Shown piece by piece: positions 1-6,979 of a DNA stretch of 64,000 nt. Origin of the DNA: Nitrospirota bacterium (GTDB taxonomy: Bacteria > Nitrospirota > Thermodesulfovibrionia > UBA6902); NCBI GenBank assembly GCA_016214845.1, contig JACRMS010000005.1:1-64000 (forward strand). Direction: 5' to 3'. The notes below the pieces were generated by a model. That model searched no databases, had not been told where the DNA came from, and saw only the letters and a list, made by a program, of their open reading frames with translations. The stretch's first letter is position 1, and every line of letters begins with the position of its first letter. Position numbers and translations under genes: made by a program.

Positions 1-70
1 CACTCATCACTTGTTCCATGACTTTAACTCTTTGTATTTCCTTCTGACTCAAAACTATTTCTCCCTTCAT
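1..70 (-). CDS. N-terminal fragment of a transposase, cut by window edge
   Basis: The reverse strand reads 23 codons from an ATG at 70 to the window edge, preceded by a very strong ribosome site (AAGGAGGAGA, around 76-91). The peptide starts MKGEIVLSQKEIQRVKVMEQ, the pattern I associate with the N-terminus (before the helix-turn-helix) of ISNCY-type transposases. The upstream sequence GGGGACATTTTACC at about 88-101 resembles the terminal sequences of such elements, so an insertion-sequence end probably lies within about 90-135. The rest of the element is outside the window, so the family name is a best guess. Confidence 0.5.
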   Translation of the reverse strand, partial: MKGEIVLSQKEIQRVKVMEQVMS

Positions 71-200
71 AGGCTTCTCCTCCTTGAAGGGGACATTTTA
101 CCTTTGCAGTTAATAGGGCCATTATCCCTTTGCTATCACATGACGATAAGAAGCTATTGCAAACCGGTCCGGTATGGATTAAACTCTTATCAGGTGCAAA

Positions 201-1247
201 ATGATATTCAGGATATTTGAGAAAAAAGAACTGAGAAGCCTGTTTGAGATCCTCGCGGCGCACAATAAGATTGTTGGGCCGGTTGAGACCGGAAGGGACA
301 AGGACAAAAATCCTGTTTACGCATTTGCAGAGGTGTCGGATTTTAACAGCATCAAGTTAAACTACACAACCACAAAACTGCCTGCTAAACGCTACTTCCT
401 CCCCTTTCAGGAAGACCTCTCCACATTCAGGATCAAGGATGGCAACTGGCAGAAGACCATTGATTACAATGCAAAGGAGCCGCTTATATTTTTCGGCCTC
501 CACGCCTGCGATATAAATGCGTTGAATAAACTCGACAAGGTCCTGCTGCACAGCGTTTATCCGACGCCCTACTACGCGGCAAAGAGGAAGAACATGTTCA
601 TAATAGGCATTGACTGCGTGCCTCAGCCCTTCTGCTTCTGCCGCTCCATGGGGTCCGACACCGCCCTTCATGGATTTGATATGTTCATCACCGATCTCGG
701 CGCAAAATATTTCGTTGAGATACTCACTGACACCGCGTACAATTTTTTAAAGAACATAAAGACAGAAGAGCCGAAAGAGAAAGACCACGTCCTCTATATG
801 AAGACTACCGCGGAGAGGAATAAAAAATTCACCGCGCAGGTAGAGACCACCGACCTTGCCAAAATACTTGATATGGAATTTCAGGCCGATGTGTGGAAGC
901 AGTGGGGCGATAAATGTCTTGCGTGCGGCACCTGTTCAAACGTCTGCCCGACATGTTACTGCTACGGGGTTGAAGAGACGGTGAACATCGATCTCAAGGG
1001 CGCAAGAAAGACCAAGTCTCTCTATTCATGCAATTTGATAGATTTTGCCGAGGTTGCGGGCGGACACAATTTCAGGCCTGAAAGGCATACCCGCCTTAAA
1101 TATCGCTACTACCACAAACACAGGGGCTTTGTTGAAGCGTTTGAGGAATCCCTGTGCGTGGGCTGCGGGCGCTGCGGACAAGCATGCCTTGCAGGTATAA
1201 ATGTCCCTGAGGTAATTGCGAGCGTCCGCGGAGGAAAGATTAAATGA
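201..1247 (+). CDS. hydB: [NiFe] hydrogenase (group 3b type) beta subunit, iron-sulfur protein
   Basis: Electron-transfer subunit of a soluble NAD(P)-linked hydrogenase/sulfhydrogenase. The C-terminal part carries two ferredoxin-like [4Fe-4S] sites: CLACGTC..VCP from about residue 239 and CVGCGRC..AC from about 319. The first 220 residues match in character the HydB family N-terminal domain. It is the first gene of hydB-hydG-hydD-hydA, the same order as in Pyrococcus furiosus, and its stop overlaps the hydG start by four bases (ATGA). It should pass electrons between the small-subunit clusters and the flavin subunit. No clear ribosome site precedes the ATG at 201. I saw no maturation (hyp) genes nearby. 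Confidence 0.9.
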   Translation: MIFRIFEKKELRSLFEILAAHNKIVGPVETGRDKDKNPVYAFAEVSDFNSIKLNYTTTKLPAKRYFLPFQEDLSTFRIKDGNWQKTIDYNAKEPLIFFGLHACDINALNKLDKVLLHSVYPTPYYAAKRKNMFIIGIDCVPQPFCFCRSMGSDTALHGFDMFITDLGAKYFVEILTDTAYNFLKNIKTEEPKEKDHVLYMKTTAERNKKFTAQVETTDLAKILDMEFQADVWKQWGDKCLACGTCSNVCPTCYCYGVEETVNIDLKGARKTKSLYSCNLIDFAEVAGGHNFRPERHTRLKYRYYHKHRGFVEAFEESLCVGCGRCGQACLAGINVPEVIASVRGGKIK

Positions 1248-2152
1248 AGCCGAAATTAAAATTTACTGACGTAACTACTCAGCCGCCGGATACACAAAGG
1301 CGTAAGAATGACCTCTCAAGTTTTGAATACACTCATCGCGCCGAGATCACAAGCGTATACCCGCTTACCGATATGGAGACGATATACCGCATTCAGATAA
1401 TTGATCCTGAGGAGCGGAGGCGTTTTAAATTTGTCCCCGGTCAATTTGTGATGCTCGAAATGCCGGGGATCGGGGAGGCGCCGTTTTCAATATCATCCTC
1501 GCCGAGCATCCACGGGGAAGTGGAGTTGTGCATCCGCAAGGCAGGCAATCTCACAAACTTCCTGTCAAAGGTCGGCAGGGGCGCACACGTAGGGATCCGC
1601 GGCCCGTTCGGCACCGGGTTTCCCATGGAGGAAATGCGCGGCCAGAATATACTTTTGATAGCAGGCGGGCTCGGGCTTGTTCCGCTGCGTTCACCAATTG
1701 CATATGTCCAGGAGAACCGGAGTCATTTTAAGGAAGTAAATATTATATACGGAACAAAATCCCCCGCGCATCTTCTGTTTCAATACCAGTACGAAGTGTG
1801 GAGCAAGGACGATATTAACTTAAATATTATCGTTGAAAAAACGGACCCGGCATGGAAAGGCTCGGTAGGACTCATAACCGAGAGTTTGCTGAAAATACTG
1901 ACAGGCAGGGACAGCGAGTTTTATCACAACACATACGCCATTGTCTGCGGTCCTCCCGTAATGTTCAAGTTCGTCTGCAATATGCTGAACAAATTTCACG
2001 TCCCCATGCAGAAGATGTTCGTCTCACTTGAAAGGCGCATGCACTGCGGAATGGGGAAGTGCTGCCGCTGCAACGTAGGCTCCACATACACCTGTCTCAA
2101 GGGGCCGGTCTTTGATTACTGGACAGTCATGAACCTCAAGGAGGCTATTTAG
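1244..2152 (+). CDS. hydG: [NiFe] hydrogenase gamma subunit, FAD/NAD(P)-binding, [2Fe-2S]
   Basis: Ferredoxin-reductase-like diaphorase subunit (302 aa) linking the hydrogenase to NAD(P)H. The FAD-binding barrel lies at about residues 30-125 (PGQFVMLEMPG, then PFSISSSP). The nucleotide-binding fold begins at IAGGLGLVPLRS near residue 145. A C-terminal cysteine cluster CGMGKCCRC..C near 267-284 is the dihydroorotate-dehydrogenase-electron-transfer-type [2Fe-2S] site. It is translationally coupled to hydB by a 4-base overlap. A 173-bp palindromic repeat separates it from hydD, so the two halves of the operon are joined by a long structured spacer. Confidence 0.9.
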   Translation: MKPKLKFTDVTTQPPDTQRRKNDLSSFEYTHRAEITSVYPLTDMETIYRIQIIDPEERRRFKFVPGQFVMLEMPGIGEAPFSISSSPSIHGEVELCIRKAGNLTNFLSKVGRGAHVGIRGPFGTGFPMEEMRGQNILLIAGGLGLVPLRSPIAYVQENRSHFKEVNIIYGTKSPAHLLFQYQYEVWSKDDINLNIIVEKTDPAWKGSVGLITESLLKILTGRDSEFYHNTYAIVCGPPVMFKFVCNMLNKFHVPMQKMFVSLERRMHCGMGKCCRCNVGSTYTCLKGPVFDYWTVMNLKEAI

Positions 2153-2155
2153 GTA

Positions 2156-2328
2156 AGACCATGCAGACATTATTCAAAAATTTGTTTAACTCGATGGATT
2201 TTTTTAAATTGTTCTTTCGGCCGTTTAATAATGCCTGCTCAATCCCACTTCTTCACTGGATGGTGGAAGTGTGTGTGGTAATTCCAAGGTATCGAAAAAC
2301 AAATTTTTTCATAACATCTGCATGGTCT
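2156..2328. repeat. Palindromic repeat element, copy 1 (inside hyd operon)
   Basis: The ends AGACCATGCAGA (2156-2167) and TCTGCATGGTCT (2317-2328) are perfect inverted repeats. Complementarity continues inward with mismatches: GCAGACATTATTC.AAAATTTGTTT on the left against AAACAAATTTTTTCATAACATCTGC-like sequence on the right. Blocks CTCGATGGATTT and AAGGTATCGAAAAACA recur in the copy at 56391-56551. The middle about 80 bp differ between copies and contain a second small hairpin (CACTTC/GAAGTG). There is no ORF inside. The ribosome site for hydD (GGGGA, 2331-2335) lies just outside the right arm. Confidence 0.8.
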
Positions 2329-2341
2329 TTGGGGATTTGAA

Positions 2342-3121
2342 ATGAAAACAAAAGAACCGGAAGCAAAAACATATCTCGGGATCCCTCTTTACCGGCCGAA
2401 GGTCGGCTTTTTTGAATTCTCTTCATGCGAAGGCTGCCAGCTTCAGTTGGTAAACAACGAATCCACATTGCTTGATTTCCTCTCGCTTGTGGAGGTCGTG
2501 AACTTCCGCGAGGCAATGACGGAGAAATCCGATGATTATGAGATTGCCTTTGTTGAAGGAAGCATTACAAGAGGCGATGAGGTGGAACGCCTGAAGAAGA
2601 TCAGGAAGAACGCGAAGATACTTGTCGCCATGGGTTCATGCGCCTGTTTCGGCGGGGTCAACCAGCTGAAGAACAGGTTCAAAAATCTTGACTGGGTAAA
2701 AAAGCAGGTTTACGGGAAACATCCGATAGACAGCGGTTTGGTCAGGGCTGTAGAGGATGTCGTTCCTGTAGACCTCAGGATATACGGATGTCCAATTAAA
2801 AAAGAGGAAGTGGAAAAGATAGTGCTTCACGTCGCGCTTGGAAAATCGATTGAAATTCCAAAGCATCCTGTTTGCATGGAGTGCAAGGCGAATGAGAACA
2901 TCTGTCTCTTTGACCTCGGAGAGCCGTGTCTCGGCCCGATCACAAGGGCGGGCTGCGATTCGTGGTGCCCCAATAACAGGGCCGGCTGCTGGGGCTGCCG
3001 GGGACCTGCGGAAGACGCAAATGTTGAGTATATGAAAAAAATTATGAAGGAAAAGGGATTCTCCGAGCAGACGATCATGGAGAGGCTGGATTGTTTCGGA
3101 GGATTTAAAAAGGTCAAATGA
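2342..3121 (+). CDS. hydD: [NiFe] hydrogenase delta (small) subunit
   Basis: Small subunit of the cytoplasmic hydrogenase (259 aa) carrying the Fe-S relay next to the active site. The proximal-cluster cysteines C29 and C32 lie in SSCEGCQLQL. Further ligands are GSCACFGG near 99 and YGCP near 143, and a cysteine-rich C-terminal third (CMEC, CLGP, CDSWC, CWGC) for additional clusters. There is no Tat signal, as expected for a cytoplasmic group 3 enzyme. The start has a GGGGA ribosome site 7 bases upstream, just after the palindromic repeat. The stop overlaps hydA by four bases. Confidence 0.92.
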   Translation: MKTKEPEAKTYLGIPLYRPKVGFFEFSSCEGCQLQLVNNESTLLDFLSLVEVVNFREAMTEKSDDYEIAFVEGSITRGDEVERLKKIRKNAKILVAMGSCACFGGVNQLKNRFKNLDWVKKQVYGKHPIDSGLVRAVEDVVPVDLRIYGCPIKKEEVEKIVLHVALGKSIEIPKHPVCMECKANENICLFDLGEPCLGPITRAGCDSWCPNNRAGCWGCRGPAEDANVEYMKKIMKEKGFSEQTIMERLDCFGGFKKVK

Positions 3122-4392
3122 AAAAGACATTGAACGTAAACGTCAAACACCTCTCAAGAGTTGAGGGACACGGCAATATAAATATAAAGATCCGAAACGG
3201 CAAACTGCTTGAGGCGCAGTGGGAGGTCATCGAGACCCCGCGCTTTTTTGAAGCCATGCTCGTCGGAAAGAACTGGGACAATGCGCCCTGGATAACCGGC
3301 AGGATCTGCGGTATCTGTTCAATCGGCCACACGCTCGCAAGCATCCGCGCGGTTGAGAATGCGTTCAGGATCGTCCCTGATGAGCAGACAACAAAACTTC
3401 GCCTGCTCCTGAAACACATGGAGACGCTCCAGAGCCATTCACTGCATTTGTGTTTTCTTGCCCTGCCCGATTTTGTGAACGCGGGTAGCGTATTCCCTTT
3501 GATCAAATCCCACGAGGACGTTGTACTTCGCGCCGCGAGGATCAAAGGACTTGCCAATGATATTTGTGACTGCGTAGGCGGTCGCAGGATGCATCCGACA
3601 AGGACAGTGGTGGGCGGATTTACTAAACTGCCAACAAAGGAAGAACTCTCTGTTTTCAGCGAACGCCTCAAGTCAATCGTTAACGATCTCCTGTTGCTTG
3701 CGGACCTGTTCAGCGGTTTGAAGCTGCCTGCTTTTGCAAGAGAGACGGAATTCGTTTCTCTGAAAGGCAAAGACAGTTATCCCTTCATAGGCGGTGACGT
3801 TGTATCAAGCGACGGCGTGCAGATGAGGGAGCAGGACTATAAAAAAATGACTAATGAATACATGGTGCCGCAGTCAACAGCCAAGTGGTGCCGTCTTTCA
3901 AGAAAGTCGTTTGCGGTAGGCGCGCTTGCCAGGCTGAACAATAATTTTGAATTCCTTCATCCTGTTGCAAAAGATGTTGCCAGGAGATTTGATCTTGTTC
4001 CCGTAAACCATAATCCGTTCATGAACAACATCGCGCAGCTCGTTGAAAGCGTCCACGTTGTTATGGATTCTATAAGACTGATCGATGAACTGCTGGGCTC
4101 GCCGTTCAATGAGCCGAGGCAGGAAGTAAAACCGCGAAGCGGCATAGGTGTCGGGGCAGTGGAAGTGCCGCGCGGGATTTTATATCACTGCTACGAGTTT
4201 GACGACAAGGGAAAGATCGTCAGGAGCGACTGCGTGATCCCCACCGGGCAGAACCACGCCAACATCCAGCACGACCTTGAGGCCCTTGCCGGGGAATTTG
4301 CCGTAAAGGGAAAAGAAGACAAAGAGATCGAACTCCTCGCCTCAATGCTAGTCCGTGCCTACGACCCCTGTATCTCATGCTCTGTGCATTAA
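3118..4392 (+). CDS. hydA: [NiFe] hydrogenase alpha (large, catalytic) subunit
   Basis: Catalytic large subunit, 424 aa. The L1 ligand motif is RICGICSIGH (Cys64, Cys67), and the C-terminal ligand motif DPCISCSVH provides Cys418 and Cys421. The ORF stops directly after the His of this motif (cat taa at 4390-4392), so there is no C-terminal extension to be cut by a HycI/HyaD-type maturation protease. P. furiosus soluble hydrogenase I is known to have only a very short tail, so a tail-less 3b enzyme is plausible but notable. The last gene of hydBGDA, it oxidises H2 or evolves it with NAD(P)H, and sulfur reductase activity is known in some relatives. Confidence 0.94.
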   Translation: MKKTLNVNVKHLSRVEGHGNINIKIRNGKLLEAQWEVIETPRFFEAMLVGKNWDNAPWITGRICGICSIGHTLASIRAVENAFRIVPDEQTTKLRLLLKHMETLQSHSLHLCFLALPDFVNAGSVFPLIKSHEDVVLRAARIKGLANDICDCVGGRRMHPTRTVVGGFTKLPTKEELSVFSERLKSIVNDLLLLADLFSGLKLPAFARETEFVSLKGKDSYPFIGGDVVSSDGVQMREQDYKKMTNEYMVPQSTAKWCRLSRKSFAVGALARLNNNFEFLHPVAKDVARRFDLVPVNHNPFMNNIAQLVESVHVVMDSIRLIDELLGSPFNEPRQEVKPRSGIGVGAVEVPRGILYHCYEFDDKGKIVRSDCVIPTGQNHANIQHDLEALAGEFAVKGKEDKEIELLASMLVRAYDPCISCSVH

Positions 4393-4407
4393 TCTAAAAC
4401 GGCAGTC

Positions 4408-4504
4408 AGCCGCAGATTTGCGCAGATTAACGCGGATTATTTCGTGAGTTAAAATAACCATAATTATTTGTTTTATCAGCGACTATCTGCGTTGATCTGT
4501 GGCC
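4408..4504. repeat. CACAGATT-type palindromic repeat (copy A1)
   Basis: Left arm at 4408-4439 (GCCGCAGATTTGCGCAGATT...) and right arm at 4473-4504 (...CTGCGTTGATCTGTGGCC) are imperfect inverted repeats around an AT-rich loop, forming a long hairpin between hydA and ubiE. The same arm family occurs at 44108-44260, 49947-50024 and 61482-61556. Confidence 0.75.
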
Positions 4505-4545
4505 GGCAATCTTTACTCTGCGACCTCCGTGGTTTATAATTCCCT

Positions 4546-5259
4546 ATGCAATTAGACAAGTCCGCAAAAGACCCTGCAAAGATACAGACGATGTTCTCGA
4601 AAATAGCCCCGCGCTATGACCTTCTCAACAGGCTGCTGAGCCTGGGGATAGACAGTCACTGGAGAAAATTCGCGGTCGGTCAATTGCCGAAGGTTATAAA
4701 CGCAAGGTTCCTTGATGTGGCTACCGGCACCTGTGATGTCGCCCTTGAGATAGTGAAACAATATCCCGACGCGAAAGTCACTGGCGTAGATTTCAGCGAA
4801 GGGATGCTGGAGTTTGGCAGAGAGAAGGTCAAACGGGCAGGGCTGGAGAACAAGATCGAGGTCCGCTTTGCAGATGTCACGGCGCTGCCGTTTGAGGACA
4901 ACACCTTTGACGGGGTGACGATCGCATTCGGCATCAGAAATGTTCAGGATTTTAAAAAGGGGATTTCGGAGATGGGCAGGGTCGTGAAACCCGGCGGCAA
5001 GGTTGTCATTCTTGAATTCACCAGCATTCAAAACAGATTTTTCAGGCGGCCGTACCGTTTCTATATTACAAAGGTGCTGCCGTTTATCGGCGAGATAATC
5101 TCCGGCAAAAAAGGAGCTTACAAATATCTCCCGTCTTCAATGCTCGAATTTCCCGGCCCGGATGAATTTAAAAAGGCAATCGGGGAGACAGGGCTTCAGG
5201 ATGTCAGGTATTACAAATTGACCCTCGGTGCCGTTGCCGTGCATGTGGGGACAAAGTAG
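4546..5259 (+). CDS. ubiE: Demethylmenaquinone/ubiquinone methyltransferase
   Basis: SAM-dependent C-methyltransferase (237 aa) for the last step of menaquinone (MenG) or a step of ubiquinone synthesis. Motif I is FLDVATGTCDVAL near residues 54-66. The family signature YDLLNRLLSLGIDSHWR near 25-41 and the GIRNVQD block near 128-134 are diagnostic of UbiE/MenG. The neighbouring hydrogenase and likely anaerobic lifestyle favour menaquinone as the product. It is followed after 28 bases by rsmG in the same direction. Confidence 0.93.
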   Translation: MQLDKSAKDPAKIQTMFSKIAPRYDLLNRLLSLGIDSHWRKFAVGQLPKVINARFLDVATGTCDVALEIVKQYPDAKVTGVDFSEGMLEFGREKVKRAGLENKIEVRFADVTALPFEDNTFDGVTIAFGIRNVQDFKKGISEMGRVVKPGGKVVILEFTSIQNRFFRRPYRFYITKVLPFIGEIISGKKGAYKYLPSSMLEFPGPDEFKKAIGETGLQDVRYYKLTLGAVAVHVGTK

Positions 5260-5287
5260 TGAGGAAGCGCGGAAGAACAGAAGTGCA

Positions 5288-5944
5288 ATGAGCCGCTTTT
5301 CCTCACATGAACTGCTTAAAAAAGGTTTGAAAGAGCTTGGCATTCCCTGCTCTGATCTTCAGATCACCGCCTTCATGACTTTCCTCTCGGAGCTCAGGAA
5401 ATGGAACAGCGCCTACAACCTCACCGCGTTAAGGACCGATGAAGACATAATCGTCAAGCATTTTCTTGATTCCCTTCTCTATCTGAAGGCCATACCTGAG
5501 GGCGATTTAAAACTGGCGGACGCGGGAAGCGGGGCTGGCTTTCCGGGGATACCGATAAAAATTGTGAGGCCGGAAATAGACATCACACTCATTGAGTCTT
5601 CAAGAAAGAAATGCTCCTTTCTGCGGCACATGATCAGATCATTAAATTTAACTCAAATAAATGTCCTTGAACAGAGGCTTGAAAATATCGGCGATGAGAA
5701 CAAGAGCGCCTTTGATGTCATCGTCTCAAGGGCCGCATTCAGCATTAAAGCGTTTCTCAACACAGCCTGCCCCTATGTAAAAGAAGGGGGAATACTCGTG
5801 CTGAGCAAGGGGCCGAAGATGACAGAGGAGTTGAAAGAATTAGACACAGAAGATGCCGTGAAAGACATTATCAAAGTTACCCTGCCTGTTGCAAAGGCTC
5901 AGAGGAATTTGGTTGTGCTTGAGTGTAAGCATAAAAAGGAATAG
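5288..5944 (+). CDS. rsmG: 16S rRNA (guanine527-N7) methyltransferase
   Basis: RsmG/GidB, 218 aa from the ATG at 5288 (MSRFSSHELLKKG); the open frame extends upstream into ubiE but the extension does not look like family sequence. Motifs seen are YNLTALRTDEDIIVKHFLDSL and the SAM-binding loop LADAGSGAGFPGIPIKI, both typical. It methylates G527 of 16S rRNA in the cytoplasm. A GAGGAAG stretch about 20 bases upstream is a poor ribosome site, so translation may be coupled to ubiE. Confidence 0.9.
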   Translation: MSRFSSHELLKKGLKELGIPCSDLQITAFMTFLSELRKWNSAYNLTALRTDEDIIVKHFLDSLLYLKAIPEGDLKLADAGSGAGFPGIPIKIVRPEIDITLIESSRKKCSFLRHMIRSLNLTQINVLEQRLENIGDENKSAFDVIVSRAAFSIKAFLNTACPYVKEGGILVLSKGPKMTEELKELDTEDAVKDIIKVTLPVAKAQRNLVVLECKHKKE

Positions 5945-6125
5945 TGGACATCCCCCCGATACAGTGCTCCTTCATATGCTCTCAGTAACGGTCTTGCCAT
6001 CGTGTCCCCTCGATGTTTAATGATGGAATAGATTAAATAACGCTGCCAGTCTGAGTCAAGACATCAATGCTTCTATCACAGTTTTTATATTATAATTTCA
6101 AGGGCTGACCCAATGTCTTCTATCT

Positions 6126-6389
6126 TTACCTAACATACAATAATAAGCTCACCAGTAAAAAGCCTAAAGCTCCAACAATAATGCCCAAAATGCCTCCGAT
6201 ACTCCTACGCCCAATTATGCCTAGTGAAACTGACGATACGAAAATAAGCAAGAAAAAACTCAGAGAGTTCCACCACCTTGCTTCTTTTGCATTAAAGCAG
6301 ATTACAAACCACACTAAACCAGCACTGGCAAATATAATACTAATTGTGCCGTATACCTTCTTCCCTTGCCAGAACATTAAATTATTCAT
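6126..6389 (-). CDS. Small three-helix membrane protein, possible second immunity gene
   Basis: An 87-residue protein with three predicted hydrophobic segments (about residues 13-32, 42-60 and 64-86) and a Trp-rich linker (EARWWNS). I do not recognise a family. It lies downstream of the RHS toxin gene on the same strand, 185 bases after the 134-residue membrane protein. In polymorphic-toxin loci such small membrane genes are often immunity proteins, but that role here is only inferred from position. Confidence 0.5.
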   Translation of the reverse strand: MNNLMFWQGKKVYGTISIIFASAGLVWFVICFNAKEARWWNSLSFFLLIFVSSVSLGIIGRRSIGGILGIIVGALGFLLVSLLLYVR

Positions 6390-6479
6390 GATGATCCCTT
6401 TGATCTGTCACTCGGTTTTACCAGCTTCCGCTGGCACCTCGGCTACAAGCACACTTTTTCCAATCTTTGCCTCGGAAGA

Positions 6480-6541
6480 AATAGGGACACATCCCTGATT
6501 TCCTATTCAACTATTCAAATAATATGGGATGTGTCCCTATT
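6480..6541. repeat. Perfect 16-bp inverted repeat
   Basis: AATAGGGACACATCCC (6480-6495) and GGGATGTGTCCCTATT (6526-6541) are perfectly complementary around a 30-base AT-rich loop. It lies between the two small membrane genes of the RHS locus. It could act as a terminator-like stem or be a repetitive palindrome; no second copy was seen in the window. Confidence 0.75.
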
Positions 6542-6574
6542 CCCTTAATCTGTATCGAGCAAAGGTTAATCCGC

Positions 6575-6979
6575 TTAGCCTATATCCCCTTTAGGCTTCT
6601 TCTCAATTCTTTTTCCAATCAGTGAACCAATAAAGTACGACAAAGGTATTATTAAGATTAGATTCCAGAGTGGCACGATTAACAGGTCTATAGCAGCGGT
6701 AGATGATTTCGGGAATACAAATACTTCTAAATGCACCCATAAGTCGAAAGCGAATACTATTATTGCAGCACAAAGGGAGCCATATAATGGCTTACGAAAA
6801 ATGAATATTAGTACATAAGGAACTACACTCCAAATTAATAAGTAGATCGACGTTAAGTCTACTTCTGAGGATTCAATAAAAGCTGTTTTTGTGTGGAGTA
6901 TACCCCCAGCAGAAATTAAGATATATATAATTATCCGAACTCGCGATCGGTTCCTTCCATTTATGCCTATTTGCAACAT
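6575..6979 (-). CDS. Membrane protein, candidate immunity protein of RHS-PLA2 toxin
   Basis: A 134-residue protein with four hydrophobic segments (about 14-30, 45-61, 65-84 and 98-122) and a basic tail (GKRIEKKPKG). Its start overlaps the last 13 bases of the RHS toxin gene, so the two are co-transcribed and probably translationally coupled. No family is recognised. Position directly behind a variable toxin domain is the classic site of a cognate immunity gene, and a membrane-embedded protein would fit a phospholipase that attacks membranes. Function is inference. Confidence 0.6.
   Translation of the reverse strand: MLQIGINGRNRSRVRIIIYILISAGGILHTKTAFIESSEVDLTSIYLLIWSVVPYVLIFIFRKPLYGSLCAAIIVFAFDLWVHLEVFVFPKSSTAAIDLLIVPLWNLILIIPLSYFIGSLIGKRIEKKPKGDIG

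Noticed and set aside
2156-2328. Integron attC site
   Set aside because: The element is palindromic and contains GTTTAAC, but lacks paired R/L boxes at its ends, has no integrase nearby and the second copy is not in an array.
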